A stretch of DNA of 64,000 bases from Streptomyces sp. NBC_01335 (GTDB lineage Bacteria; Actinomycetota; Actinomycetes; Streptomycetales; Streptomycetaceae). A program made the translations under genes and the position numbers. The notes below the pieces were generated by a model. That model had not been told where the DNA came from and ran no database searches. It saw only the letters and a program-made list of their open reading frames with translations. Every line of letters begins with the position of its first letter. Position 1 is the first letter of the stretch. The stretch covers positions 3,873,001 through 3,937,000 of the forward strand of contig NZ_CP108370.1 in assembly GCF_035953295.1 (NCBI RefSeq), given 5' to 3'. Shown here piece by piece: positions 1 to 9,136 of this stretch.

Positions 1-111
1 TCGATACGTGCACGCCCGTTACGAGTGCGTCACCGGAGAGGCTCTGACCGGTTTCCGGCGCAGCTCAGAGGGGCATCCCCTTCGTGGCGTGGGGCAAAGG
101 AGGTCTCGGGG

Positions 112-654
112 GTGACGTTGGTGGTGGCACAAGAAGTGCCCACGTCGTCGAGCATGGCCGTTCCTCACGGCCCTGCGGGCGTGAGGCAGGCGCGGCACCG
201 TATGCGCGCGCAACTGCGGGACAACGGGGTCTCGGACACGGTCGTCGACGACGCGGTCCTGATCCTTTCCGAACTCCTCAGCAACGCCTGCCGGCACGGC
301 AGGCCACTGGGGCAGCACGTGGACGTCGGTGACGGCGACGTCCGCGCCGCGTGGCACGTGGACCGCCGGGGCGGCCTGACCGTGGAGGTCACCGACGGAG
401 GCGGGCCGACGCGGCCCATCCCCTCCACCCCCTCGGTGACGGCCCGGGGCGGACGCGGGCTGAACATCATCAGTGCCCTCTCCGAGAAGTGGGGCGTCAG
501 GGACGACGCCCCGGGCGAGGTCACGGTCTGGGCGCTGGTGGCGGCGGAGGAACGGTTCGACGGACTGGCGGGGCTCGACGGCCTCCCGGGGTTCCCCGCG
601 CTGCCGGGATTCGAGGGTTTCGAGGGACTGGACCTCGACGGGCTGACGGCCTGA
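112..654 (+). CDS. RsbW-like ATP-binding protein (anti-sigma factor type kinase)
   Basis: A 180-residue soluble protein with a GHKL/HATPase_c fold of the RsbW/SpoIIAB type. Visible motifs are an N box (ELLSNACRHG, about residues 54-63), a G1 box (DGGGPTRP, about 95) and a G2 box (GGRGLNII, about 113). The last 35 residues are a low-complexity G/L/F/D tail not expected in the family. I chose the GTG at 112 because AAAGGAGG lies at 96-103, 8 bases upstream; the reading frame stays open further upstream without a better site. Family knowledge: such proteins bind or phosphorylate anti-sigma antagonists in partner-switching circuits, and Streptomyces encodes dozens. The partner cannot be told from here. 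A second family member lies at 7255-7812 and a PP2C-type phosphatase at 4186-5553, so phospho-switch genes are concentrated in this stretch. Confidence 0.85.
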   Translation: MTLVVAQEVPTSSSMAVPHGPAGVRQARHRMRAQLRDNGVSDTVVDDAVLILSELLSNACRHGRPLGQHVDVGDGDVRAAWHVDRRGGLTVEVTDGGGPTRPIPSTPSVTARGGRGLNIISALSEKWGVRDDAPGEVTVWALVAAEERFDGLAGLDGLPGFPALPGFEGFEGLDLDGLTA

Positions 655-888
655 GAGAGCCGCACACCTGAAAGCCGCACGGCTGACCGCACCAAGGGCC
701 TGACGACAGGTCCGTACGGCATGGCCGGGCACACGCACCGGTGGCAGAGCCGGACGACGGGGTCCGGCACCGAACCACGTACCGGAACCCCGCACCACGA
801 GGGGCGGGGAGGCGCCGGTCGGCGGTCCGGTCCGAAGCGCGGAAGGCACTAGGCTCGCGCCTCAGACCGCACCGTCGCAACCGGGAGA

Positions 889-1866
889 ATGCCGACCATG
901 GCCAAGAAGCGCCCTCAGACGACCAAGGCCGCGAAGCCGCAGGTGAAGGACGGGGAGATCCCCGTCGTCGGGGCCCGCGAGCCCTGCCCCTGCGGTTCGG
1001 GACGCCGGTACAAGGCGTGTCACGGACGCACCGCCGCGCACGCCGTGACCGAGCTGGTCCAGCGCCCGTTCGAGGGGCTGCCCGGGGAGTGCGACTGGGT
1101 CGCGCTGCGCGAACTGGTGCCCGCCGCGACCGTCCCGCTGACGCTGAAGGACGGACTGCCCGAGGGCGTCCCGTCCGTCACGCTCGCGACGGTGCTGCCG
1201 ATGGCCTGGCCGGCGCTGCGCCGCGACGACGGCTCCATCCTGCTCGCCCTGCAGAACGACACCTCCTCCGGTGACCTGAGCCGCGGTCTGGCCGACGCCC
1301 TCCAGCAGGCGCTGGAGGCAGCGCCCGGCACGCCGATCGCCGCCCGCCGGGTCGCCGCGGACGGTCCGCGCCTGCAGGACCTGCTCGCCGCCGACGCGCC
1401 GTTCGAGCCCGTCGTCCACTCGGGCTTCGAGTTCTGGGTGCCGGACGCGGAGAACGCGACGGCCGAGGTGACCGCTTCCCTGGAGCGCGCCAACGAGGCC
1501 GCGATCCCGACCTCGCTGCTCTCCTCCGTCGACGCCGCGTACTGGTGCGAGACCCCGGAGAAGAACCACCTGCGCTGGGTCATGCCGCACGCCGAGGAGA
1601 AACTCCTCGACGCGCTCGCCCGGCTGCACGCCGCCGGCACCTCCTCGCTCGGCGAGGGGACGCGGCTGGTCGGCTCGTTCCGTGCGCACGGTCTCGTCGT
1701 CCCGGTGTGGGACCTGCCGAGCGCCATGACCGCCGAGGAGTGCGAGAAGCCGGCGGCCGAGTTCGCCGAGCGGCTCTCCGGGGCGCTGGCCTCCGACGCC
1801 CCGCTGACCGCCGAGGAGCGCCGGGCGCGGGGCGGGCTCACCAACCGCCAAGTGACGCTCAGCTGA
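889..1866 (+). CDS. DUF5926-type protein with SEC-C zinc motif
   Basis: A protein of 325 residues (322 if the ATG at 898 is used). Residues 1-25 are lysine-rich. They are followed by a SEC-C motif, [15 protein letters not shown] (about residues 31-45), the small zinc-binding module also found at the C terminus of SecA. The rest is an acidic, mostly globular region with no signal peptide or membrane segment. It resembles the Streptomyces proteins annotated as DUF5926 and sometimes mislabelled as preprotein translocase SecA; it has no SecA motor domain. Function is unknown; SEC-C is associated with metal binding and protein or ribosome contacts. It is followed by an unusually long gap without a convincing gene. 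Confidence 0.85.
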   Translation: MPTMAKKRPQTTKAAKPQVKDGEIPVVGAREPCPCGSGRRYKACHGRTAAHAVTELVQRPFEGLPGECDWVALRELVPAATVPLTLKDGLPEGVPSVTLATVLPMAWPALRRDDGSILLALQNDTSSGDLSRGLADALQQALEAAPGTPIAARRVAADGPRLQDLLAADAPFEPVVHSGFEFWVPDAENATAEVTASLERANEAAIPTSLLSSVDAAYWCETPEKNHLRWVMPHAEEKLLDALARLHAAGTSSLGEGTRLVGSFRAHGLVVPVWDLPSAMTAEECEKPAAEFAERLSGALASDAPLTAEERRARGGLTNRQVTLS

Positions 1867-2724
1867 CAGTGACGAACCGCGGGTCCGACCGGTGACTCGC
1901 GTCACAACAGGACGTGCCGACGAGTAAATCCCCGCCCTCATAGGCGAGATCGAATTTGCGAACGGCAGATCTCTTGTTACGGTTCTGAAAGCCCGGTCGC
2001 TGGTGCATCCCCCGTCGCCAGCGATCGGGCGCCTCAATTCCGGGTAAGGCCCGGCCCGCGGCGAAGCCGTGAGCGGCCCGCCGCCCCGCGCGCACGACGG
2101 CCCCGAGCCCCGCGCACCTGCCGCCCGGCCCCCTGTACGGCGACCGCCCCGACTCCCGTACGACGCGACCGCCCGGCACGTACCGGCACCGCGCTCCTAC
2201 GGTGACCGCACCTCAACCCGCCCCGCCGTCCGGGCTCTTACCGCCCGCACCCCGTGCCCGTATCCCGTCGCACCCCGCATTCCCGCGGCCACGCGAGCCC
2301 CGCCCCGCAGCGGACGGCGGCTCACTCCGCCCACCGCGCACGACAGTTGTGCTCCCGCTGTGCACCCCCTGTGGACCCGCGGGGCGCCCGGGCCTCCCCG
2401 ACAACCACAAAGGGCCGGATACGGACGGAAGTCCGACGCCGCATTGCTTATTCGACAGGCATTCAGGAACGCTGGAGGAAGGCATTCCAGAAAGGCGGTC
2501 AGGTTCGAAATCCGGTCATTGATTCGCATGCGCCTCACCCCTCCCTTCCCGCCCGTGAATCCCTCATTTCCGAAGCCCTGCGGGAATGCACCTGCGCGAA
2601 GCTCTGCGTGATGCTCTGCGCAGGGGGTGGCGGCCAGAACTCCCCCATCGGGAAAATCGCGAAATAGCCGGATCGCCCGGGATTCGCGCTCCGCACGAAC
2701 GACGCGCACCCACCCCGGACGCCC
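1867..2724. other. 858-base gap without a convincing gene
   Basis: All open frames here are short, arginine/proline-rich and shadow-like. A relatively AT-rich block (about 1920-2035) contains a near-perfect 13-bp inverted repeat (1991-2003 with 2018-2030, one mismatch). Just before it is a GTGA-N6-TCAC motif at 1893-1906 (GTGACTCGCGTCAC), which fits a Crp-type half-site arrangement. A second AT-richer block at 2430-2650 also has no coding signal. The area could hold a small RNA or the promoter of a lost gene, but I see no direct proof. Confidence 0.45.
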
Positions 2725-3390
2725 TCAGTAGGCCAGCCTGCTCCCGCCGCCCGGCGCACCCGTACTCGCCTCCACGAGCGCGTCCAGGGCCGTGCCGACG
2801 TCCGGCAGCCAGGGCGCGGCGCGCTTCGTCGACGGGGCCCGCTCCCAGCGCACCGGGCCGTCGCCCTTCCCCGCGGGCGGCACCACCAGGTAGCCGCCCT
2901 CCCCGTGGAAGCGCAGCGAACTGGGCACCCACTCCTGGGCGTGCAGCAGCTCGCCCAGGCGCTCCAGGGTGTACGGACGGACCAGCAGCGCCCACCGGGT
3001 CGGTGTCGCGATCACCGGCCCGAGCCGCATGCCCCGCGCGTCCAGCACCGCGAGGGCCTGCGCGCCGCTCTCCGCCGGCAGGCTCACGGCGCACGGCGCA
3101 CGGCCGCCGGTGGCCAGCAGCACCGGTGCGGCGGGGCGCCCGGTCCACCACCAGCGCACCATCCGGGCGTCCGTGGTGGCCGCGAGCAGTCCGGGATCGA
3201 AGGGGTGTGCGCCGGGTACCACGCACTCGGGGTCGGGGCAGGCGCAGCCGCTCCGGGCCGCGGCCAGCCCCACACCGGGGAGTACGGGCCACTGCCAGCC
3301 GGTGGCGCAGGTCAGCGCCGCGTCGAGCCGGGCGGTGCCGTCCCCGCGCCGGAACAGGTTCCCGCGTCGCCTTCCGGGGATCTCGCGCAT
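2725..3390 (-). CDS. bifunctional primase/polymerase N-terminal domain protein
   Basis: A 221-residue protein, when started at the ATG at 3390, which has GGAAAGGAA about 9 bases upstream. It resembles the stand-alone Prim-Pol N-terminal domain proteins of Streptomyces: an N-terminal 'ALTCATGWQWPVLPGV' segment, a cysteine pair region (CACPDPECVVPG, about residues 49-60), 'VRWWWTGRPAAPVLLATGG', and 'ATPTRWALLVRPYTLERLGELL'. Phage and plasmid members with this domain are fused to a helicase; here there is no helicase, and no mobile-element gene nearby. Catalytic activity is therefore doubtful and the cellular role is unknown. It is transcribed alone on the minus strand. Confidence 0.75.
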   Translation of the reverse strand: MREIPGRRRGNLFRRGDGTARLDAALTCATGWQWPVLPGVGLAAARSGCACPDPECVVPGAHPFDPGLLAATTDARMVRWWWTGRPAAPVLLATGGRAPCAVSLPAESGAQALAVLDARGMRLGPVIATPTRWALLVRPYTLERLGELLHAQEWVPSSLRFHGEGGYLVVPPAGKGDGPVRWERAPSTKRAAPWLPDVGTALDALVEASTGAPGGGSRLAY

Positions 3391-4185
3391 GAGCGCTCGT
3401 TCCTTTCCGTTGAACGCCGAGGTCCACGTCACCGCCCGCGCATCGCACTGCCTCGCGTCGGCGACTCTGACTGTGCGTACATCACTGCGTAGAACACTGC
3501 GTGAATCACTGCATGGATCACTGCGTACATCACTGCTGCGTACATCACCGTGCTGCGTGCATCACCGTGCGAGGACGACCGTGCGTGCGTGACTGCGCGT
3601 GCGTTCCCATCGGGCCGCCTCACGGACGCGTGGAGCACCGGACGGAGCCGGGCCGAGCGCGATGGAGCGAAGACGGGTCGAACCGGACCGAGCCTGAGCC
3701 GAACGGCCTTGCGGAGTCGAACTGTCGAGAGCCGGGCCGCGTCGTGCGGCCCAGCCGCGGCGGGACGCGGAACTCATACCTCGCACGTGCCGCCCCGAGC
3801 GAGGTTCCGCTGCTCCTGAGGTCTGTCCCGTGGGCCGGGCGTCACGGACAAGGACGTCCGCTCCCGCCGCCGGGTTCCGGGGCGGCCCCAACTGCATCGC
3901 GCTTCAACGACTACGTACCCCGCACGACCGGAATGACGCTCCACCCCGCACAACACCCCGCAGGACACTGCCCGTCGAGCTCGTCCAGTCGACCGCAAAT
4001 ACCTGTCGCCTGCCCCACTTTTCGGCCAACTTAAGTATCGCGTGGACACCAGGAGCCTCGCAAGGACAATGCTGGACATCGCCTTACTTGTACGTGTACA
4101 TGTGGATGCCTTGATAGTGGCGCAGAATGACAGGGGGGTTTGCGATGCTATTCGACGGAACTCGCCGGTCGGAAAGCCGGAGGCC
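3391..4185. other. intergenic region with degenerate tandem repeats
   Basis: About 795 bases between the divergent primase-like gene and the PP2C gene. Positions 3470-3600 carry degenerate direct repeats (see separate entry). The middle is GC-rich without a credible gene. From about 4015 the composition becomes less GC-rich up to the PP2C start, which is the likely promoter/leader for that gene; a near-palindrome TGTACGTGTACA lies near 4090. Confidence 0.4.
3470..3600. repeat. degenerate short tandem repeats, unit like ACTGCGTACATC
   Basis: About eight imperfect copies of a 12-15 base unit (ACTGCGTACATC, ACTGCGTGAATC, ACTGCATGGATC and similar) lie in a row about 80-210 bases upstream of the primase-like gene. 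The units differ in length and sequence, so this looks like an old, decaying minisatellite rather than a set of regulator sites. Confidence 0.7.
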
Positions 4186-5553
4186 ATGAGCGCCCGACAC
4201 CTGCCAAAAGTGGCTGGAATCAATCCAACAGTTTCGGTTTCAACGCACACTCCGGAGCCGCTGACCACCGTGCCGCCCGCGCCGGGCGCCTTCCTCCAGG
4301 ACCGGCTGGCCGGATGGGTCTCGGATCTCACCACCCTCCACGAGCTCACCGAGCGCCTCACCGCGACGCACACGCTCGACAGCGCGCTCCCGGAGCTGCT
4401 GAGCGCCGGAGCCGCCCTCGTCGGAGCGCGCCGCGGCCTCCTGGTCCTCGAACCCGCCGACGGCCGCGGCCCGCGCACCACCATCGGCCTGGGCCTCGGC
4501 CACGCCGACCTCGGCGCCGTCGAGACCGTCCCGCGCGCCGCCACCCCGCACGGCAGGATCATCGACGGACCGCCCGCCACCACCGCCCCGGTGAGCAACC
4601 CGGACCTCCTCGCCGAGGCGGACCTCGACCCCCGGCACCGCGAGGTCGCCGAACGGCTCGGCTACGCCGCCAGCTACGCCCTCCCCCTCGCCACCCGGTC
4701 CGGCGTCCTGCTCGGCGCGGCCGTCTGGTTCTACGACGAACCGGCCGAACCCCTGGAACGGCAGCAGCACCTGGTCGGTCTCTACGGGCGGTACGCCGCC
4801 GAACACCTGGCCCGTCTCCTCGAACTCGAACGCGCCCGGTCCGATCTGGCGGTCGTCGCCGAGGAACTCCTGCCGAGCCGGCTCCCGCGCATCCCCGGTG
4901 TGCGGCTGGCCGCCCGCCACCGCCCCGCACCGGACGGCGGTGGCGACTGGTACGACGCCCTGCCGCTCCCGGACGGCGCGCTCGGCCTCTCGGTGGGCTC
5001 CGCGGGCGGCTCCGGCCCCGGCGCGATGGCCACGATGGGACGGCTCCGCTCGGGGCTGCGCGCGTACGCCGTGATGGAGGGCGAGGACCCCGTCGCCGTC
5101 CTCTCGGACCTGGAACTGCTGCTCCGGCTCACCGAGCCCGCCCGCACCGCGACCGCGCTCTTCGCCTACTGCGAACCGGCGCTGCGCCGGATCGTGCTGG
5201 CCGGGGCCGGACACGCCCCACCGCTCGTGGTCGGCGACCGGCGCACCGCGTTCGTCGAGACCACCGTCTCCGCCCCCCTCGGCATGCTCGCCTGCTGGGA
5301 GGCGCCGAGCGTGGAGTTCACCCCTGAATCGGGGGAAACCGTTCTCCTCTACACCGACGGGCTGCTGCGCCGCACCGGCGACTCGACGGACCGGGCGTTC
5401 TCGCGGCTGCACGCCGCCGCCGCCGGGGTGCCCCGGACCGCCCGCCACGACCCGGAGGCCGTCGCCGACCACGTACTGCGCACCCTGCTGCCCGGGCAGA
5501 CCCCCGCGGACCGCACGGACGACGTGGTCCTCCTCGCGGTGCGCTTCGACTGA
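4186..5553 (+). CDS. GAF-PP2C (SpoIIE/RsbU) phosphatase-like protein with altered metal site
   Basis: A 455-residue cytosolic protein. A GAF-like sensor region spans roughly residues 55-215 (TLHELTERLTATHTLDSALPELL onward, read in segments). A SpoIIE/RsbU-type PP2C domain spans roughly 225-455. Conserved parts seen are GGDWYDALPLPDG, 'TDGLLRR' and the C-terminal 'DDVVLLAVRFD'. The usual second metal motif GDVxGHG reads VGSAGGSG, so its aspartate is replaced by serine. Family members dephosphorylate anti-sigma antagonists; this copy may be weak or regulatory only. The ATG at 4186 was chosen with GGAAAG 9 bases upstream; an in-frame extension to 4042 exists but looks non-coding. Confidence 0.8.
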   Translation: MSARHLPKVAGINPTVSVSTHTPEPLTTVPPAPGAFLQDRLAGWVSDLTTLHELTERLTATHTLDSALPELLSAGAALVGARRGLLVLEPADGRGPRTTIGLGLGHADLGAVETVPRAATPHGRIIDGPPATTAPVSNPDLLAEADLDPRHREVAERLGYAASYALPLATRSGVLLGAAVWFYDEPAEPLERQQHLVGLYGRYAAEHLARLLELERARSDLAVVAEELLPSRLPRIPGVRLAARHRPAPDGGGDWYDALPLPDGALGLSVGSAGGSGPGAMATMGRLRSGLRAYAVMEGEDPVAVLSDLELLLRLTEPARTATALFAYCEPALRRIVLAGAGHAPPLVVGDRRTAFVETTVSAPLGMLACWEAPSVEFTPESGETVLLYTDGLLRRTGDSTDRAFSRLHAAAAGVPRTARHDPEAVADHVLRTLLPGQTPADRTDDVVLLAVRFD

Positions 5554-5729
5554 CCGCCGGGCACGGCTTCCACCGGAAGCACTGATTCCACTTCTGGCAT
5601 CCGCGCAGATCAGCCGCGTTGTCCAGGCTCGGCGCGCGCCCCTCGGGTAAGAGGCCCTTCGGCCCTGGGCCCCCTTCCGTACGCCCGTACGATGGTGGGG
5701 CCCAGTGTCGTAGCAAGGAGAGACGAATC

Positions 5730-7217
5730 GTGTCCGACGAGCGCACCCCGGAGACCCCGGAAATCGAAGCGACCGAAGCGGCCGAAGAGACCGAGCCGAT
5801 CAAGACCCGGAAGAACGGCCTGTACCCGGCCGTCTCCGACGAGCTCGCCGACAGCATGAAGTCGGGCTGGGCCGACACTGAGCTGCACGGCCTCGCGCCG
5901 CTGCCGCAGGCCGCCCACACCGCCGACCGCCGCGCCGCGCTCTCCGCGCGCTTCCCGGGCGAGCGCCTCGTCGTCCCCGCGGGCAACCTGAAGACCCGCG
6001 CCAACGACACGGAGTACGCGTTCCGCGCCGCCTCCGAGTACGCCTACCTCACCGGCGACCAGACCCAGGACGGCGTCCTCGTCCTGGAGCCGAAGACCGA
6101 CGGGAGCGGCCACGACGCGACCGTCTACCTGCTGCCGCGCTCCGACCGCGAGAACGGCGAGTTCTGGCTCGACGGCCAGGGCGAGCTGTGGGTCGGCCGC
6201 CGCCACTCCCTCACCGAGGCCGAGCAGGTGCTGGGCATCCCCGCGAAGGACGTCCGCGAGCTCGCCGCCGCGCTGAAGGAGGCCACCGGCCCGGTCCGCG
6301 CCGTCCGGGGCTACGACGCCGGCATCGAGGCGGCCCTGACCGACAAGGTCACCGCCGAGCGCGACGAGGAACTGCGGGTGTACCTCTCCGAGGCGCGCCT
6401 GGTGAAGGACGCCTTCGAGATCGCCGAGCTCCAGAAGGCGTGCGACATCACCGCGCGCGGCTTCGAGGACGTCGTGAAGGTGCTCGACAAGGCCGAGGCG
6501 ACGAGCGAGCGCTACATCGAGGGCACGTTCTTCCTGCGCGCCCGCGTCGAGGGCAACGACATCGGCTACGGCTCCATCTGCGCCGCCGGCCCGCACGCCA
6601 CCACCCTGCACTGGGTCCGCAACGACGGCGCCGTCCGCGCCGGCGAACTGCTGCTGCTCGACGCCGGCGTGGAGACCAACGACCTCTACACCGCCGACGT
6701 GACGCGGACCCTGCCGATCAACGGCACCTTCTCGCCGCTCCAGCGCAAGATCTACGACGCGGTCCACGCGGCGCAGGAGGCGGGCATCGCCGCCGTGAAG
6801 CCCGGCGCCGACTTCCGCGACTTCCACGACGCCGCGCAGCGCGTGCTCGCCGAGCACCTCGTCGCCTGGGGTCTGCTCGGCGACCTCACCGTCGAGAAGG
6901 TCCTGGAGCTGGGCCTCCAGCGCCGCTGGACCCTCCACGGAACCGGCCACATGCTCGGCATGGACGTCCACGACTGCGCCGCCGCGCGCACCGAGACGTA
7001 CGTCAACGGCACGCTGGAGCCGGGCATGTGCCTGACGGTGGAGCCGGGTCTGTACTTCCAGGCCGACGACCTGACCGTGCCGGAGGAGTACCGCGGCATC
7101 GGCGTCCGGATCGAGGACGACATCCTCGTCACCGAGGACGGCAACCGGAACCTCTCCGACAAGCTGCCGCGCAGCTCCGACGAGGTCGAGACCTGGATCG
7201 CCGGCCTCAAGGGCTGA
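5730..7217 (+). CDS. pepP: Xaa-Pro aminopeptidase (M24B)
   Basis: A 495-residue metallopeptidase that removes N-terminal residues preceding proline. The N-terminal creatinase/aminopeptidase-P domain occupies about residues 40-210 and the pita-bread M24 catalytic domain the rest. The expected dinuclear metal ligands are visible: two aspartates in DAGVETNDLYTADVTR, the histidine in HGTGHMLGMDVHD, and glutamates in 'VEPGLYF' and 'RIEDDILVTEDG'. The start is the GTG at 5730 because AAGGAG lies 9 bases upstream at 5715-5720; the open frame extends further upstream without a Shine-Dalgarno sequence. No signal peptide is visible, so it is probably cytoplasmic. It is a single gene with its own upstream region. 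Confidence 0.93.
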   Translation: MSDERTPETPEIEATEAAEETEPIKTRKNGLYPAVSDELADSMKSGWADTELHGLAPLPQAAHTADRRAALSARFPGERLVVPAGNLKTRANDTEYAFRAASEYAYLTGDQTQDGVLVLEPKTDGSGHDATVYLLPRSDRENGEFWLDGQGELWVGRRHSLTEAEQVLGIPAKDVRELAAALKEATGPVRAVRGYDAGIEAALTDKVTAERDEELRVYLSEARLVKDAFEIAELQKACDITARGFEDVVKVLDKAEATSERYIEGTFFLRARVEGNDIGYGSICAAGPHATTLHWVRNDGAVRAGELLLLDAGVETNDLYTADVTRTLPINGTFSPLQRKIYDAVHAAQEAGIAAVKPGADFRDFHDAAQRVLAEHLVAWGLLGDLTVEKVLELGLQRRWTLHGTGHMLGMDVHDCAAARTETYVNGTLEPGMCLTVEPGLYFQADDLTVPEEYRGIGVRIEDDILVTEDGNRNLSDKLPRSSDEVETWIAGLKG

Positions 7218-7254
7218 CGCCCGCCGTACGGAGACCGCGCCGGGGGCGCGCCGC

Positions 7255-7812
7255 TCAGGAAACCATGAGCAGCGCGCCCTCGCGCCATTTCAGAATCTTG
7301 TCGAAGCTCACCACGGTCCCGCGTCCCGGCCGGTTGCCGATGTGGACGTGGTCGGCGAGCTGTTCGATGAGTCCGAGGCCACGGCCGCTCTCGGCCATGT
7401 CCCACGGGTCGGTGGCGCAGTCCGGCATCGTCGCCGGTGCGCCGCGGGTATCGGAAGGATGTGCTGCGGGGCGAAGGGTTCGCCGGGTGGGAAAGCCCGG
7501 TCCGGAGTCCGCGACCTCGATACGGCACGTCTCGCCGTCCAGATACGCGGTGACGCGGTACTGACCGCTGGCGCCCACGTGCCGGTCCTTACCGGCACGG
7601 CCAGGGGCGGTGCCCCCGTGGTCGCCCTCGTCGGCGGCAGGGTCTCCGCCGTGTTCCACGGCGTTGGCGCAGGCCTCGGTGAGCGCCACCGACAGGTCGT
7701 ACGAGATGTCCGGATCCACTCCCGCCGTCTCCATGCTACCGAGGAGAAATCGACGGGCGAGCGGAACGCTCGCGGCTTCGCGCCGCAAATGGAGTGACCA
7801 CCACATGCTCAT
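7255..7812 (-). CDS. RsbW-like ATP-binding protein
   Basis: A 185-residue GHKL-fold protein. The N box reads ALTEACANAVEHG (E46, N50), the G1 box DSGPGFP and the G2 box ESGRGLGLIEQL, with a glycine/aspartate-rich insertion at about residues 56-85. The start ATG at 7812 has AGGAGG 7 bases upstream. Family members act as serine kinases or anti-sigma factors on STAS-domain antagonists. The gene converges on pepP with about 37 bases between the stops. The frame stays open far upstream of this start, but that part is the antisense shadow of the next gene. Confidence 0.88.
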   Translation of the reverse strand: MSMWWSLHLRREAASVPLARRFLLGSMETAGVDPDISYDLSVALTEACANAVEHGGDPAADEGDHGGTAPGRAGKDRHVGASGQYRVTAYLDGETCRIEVADSGPGFPTRRTLRPAAHPSDTRGAPATMPDCATDPWDMAESGRGLGLIEQLADHVHIGNRPGRGTVVSFDKILKWREGALLMVS

Positions 7813-8116
7813 GCTCCAGCCTCCTGGCTGCGGCTCGACATACCGATACGTATTGCCGTGGAGGGCACCCCGTAAGCACGGTTTCGCCGTGATGGCCCTC
7901 ATTCGGCGGACGCGAATATTCCGCTTGCCGGTGTATACCCGGCCCCTCGGGCCCGGGCCACCGCCGTCACCAGCTACAACGACCGTCACACCCGTCACGT
8001 TCTGCATCCCGCGCAACCGTTCCGCTTCCCGTGCAACGCACCCCGAACCGTATGGAAGATGACCTTCCGGACCTGCCGCCCCACGAGCGGGGGCGCAGTG
8101 CGATGATGGCCCGGCC
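7813..8116. other. divergent promoter region
   Basis: A 304-base gap between the divergent ATP-binding protein and the first gene of the copper cluster. The part next to the minus-strand gene is AT-richer (about 7835-7935), consistent with promoters firing outward. I see no gene here and no clear CsoR-type site. Confidence 0.4.
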
Positions 8117-8956
8117 ATGTCTACGCCTGACGCACGGTCCGCCACACGCGCGGGAGCCGGTCTGCGGCTCCTGAGGGCCTCGGTGTTCGCCGCGGTCTGC
8201 GTCGTGCTGTCCGCGGCGGGACATGCCATCGCCTCGGCCTCGGCCGTGCCCTGGTGGGCGCTGCTCTGCGGGTTCCTCCTCGTGCTGGCGGTGGTGACCC
8301 CGCTCGCCGGACGCGAACGCTCGCTGCCGTCGATCGCGGCGGTCCTGGCCGGCGGACAGCTCGCGCTGCACACGCTGTTCGGGCTCGCCCACCCCATGAC
8401 GGCCGCCGCCATGGGGACGGCCCCCGCCTCCGCGGCCCCCGCCCCCGGGGACTCGCCGCTCATCCGGTTCGCCGCCTCGCTGGTCTGCGGGGACACCCCC
8501 GGCTCGATCAGCGCCGCCCAGGCCCACCGCATCGTCACGGAGGCGGGCGTCGACCCGGCGACCGTGACCGGCGCCCACGTCCACCTCGCCGCCGCGGCCT
8601 CCACCGCGTCGGGCGGCGCGGCAGGGCTGCTGCCCGGGCTGCCGATGCTCCTCGGCCACCTGCTCGCCGCGCTCGTCACGGGCTGGCTGCTGCGCAGGGG
8701 CGAGATCGCGCTGTTCGAGCTGGCGCGGCTCTCCGCGCACGGCGGCCGTGAACTCGCCGCCGCCGCACGGCTGCGTTCGCTGCGGGCCGCGCTCGCACTC
8801 GTACGGGTACTGAGCGCGGGGCTCCCGGGCGCTCCGACGGCCGGCCCGCGCCCGGCCCGTACCTCCGTGGACGCCCCGCTCCCGGCCACCGGCGATCCGC
8901 TCCAGCATCTGGTGATCAGGCGCGGGCCTCCCGCCGCGTACGCCCTCGCAGCCTGA
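8117..8956 (+). CDS. uncharacterised integral membrane protein at the head of the copper cluster
   Basis: A 279-residue protein with about four hydrophobic helices (roughly residues 18-42, 46-64, 70-92 and 183-206). A loop between helices 3 and 4 carries several histidines ('AQAHRIVTEAG', 'GAHVHLAAAAS'), and a basic C-terminal tail follows. I do not recognise a named family. The location directly upstream of YcnI, Sco and the PCuAC chaperone in the same orientation suggests a role in copper handling, with the histidine-containing loop as a possible metal site; this is inference from context. No strong ribosome-binding site precedes the ATG at 8117. Confidence 0.75.
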   Translation: MSTPDARSATRAGAGLRLLRASVFAAVCVVLSAAGHAIASASAVPWWALLCGFLLVLAVVTPLAGRERSLPSIAAVLAGGQLALHTLFGLAHPMTAAAMGTAPASAAPAPGDSPLIRFAASLVCGDTPGSISAAQAHRIVTEAGVDPATVTGAHVHLAAAASTASGGAAGLLPGLPMLLGHLLAALVTGWLLRRGEIALFELARLSAHGGRELAAAARLRSLRAALALVRVLSAGLPGAPTAGPRPARTSVDAPLPATGDPLQHLVIRRGPPAAYALAA

Positions 8957-8970
8957 CGCGACATCCTTCC

Positions 8971-9062
8971 TCGTGCCGTACGACTGCCGTGCGACTGTCC
9001 TACGACAGTCCCGCCGTACGACAGTCCCGCCGTACGACGGCCCCGCCGTGCGACGGACGGGG
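8971..9062. repeat. 16-bp direct repeats between the membrane protein and YcnI genes
   Basis: About five to six imperfect copies of a 16-base unit CGTACGACAGTCCCGC (variants CGTACGACGGCCCCGC, CGTGCGACTGTC) run head to tail. The gap to the YcnI gene is 180 bases. The array could be a neutral expansion or a set of operator-like sites; regular 16-base spacing does not match a known copper regulator. Confidence 0.7.
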
Positions 9063-9136
9063 GACTGAGGTGTCGCGATGCCGTCGCGCACCCGCGCGCC
9101 GGACCACCTTCTGCGCTCCGTGGAGTGATCACTGCC

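Noticed and set aside
2069..2611. Plus-strand 180-codon open frame in the gap after the SEC-C gene
   Set aside because: It is Pro/Arg-rich, has no ribosome-binding site and matches no family pattern; it looks like a composition artefact.
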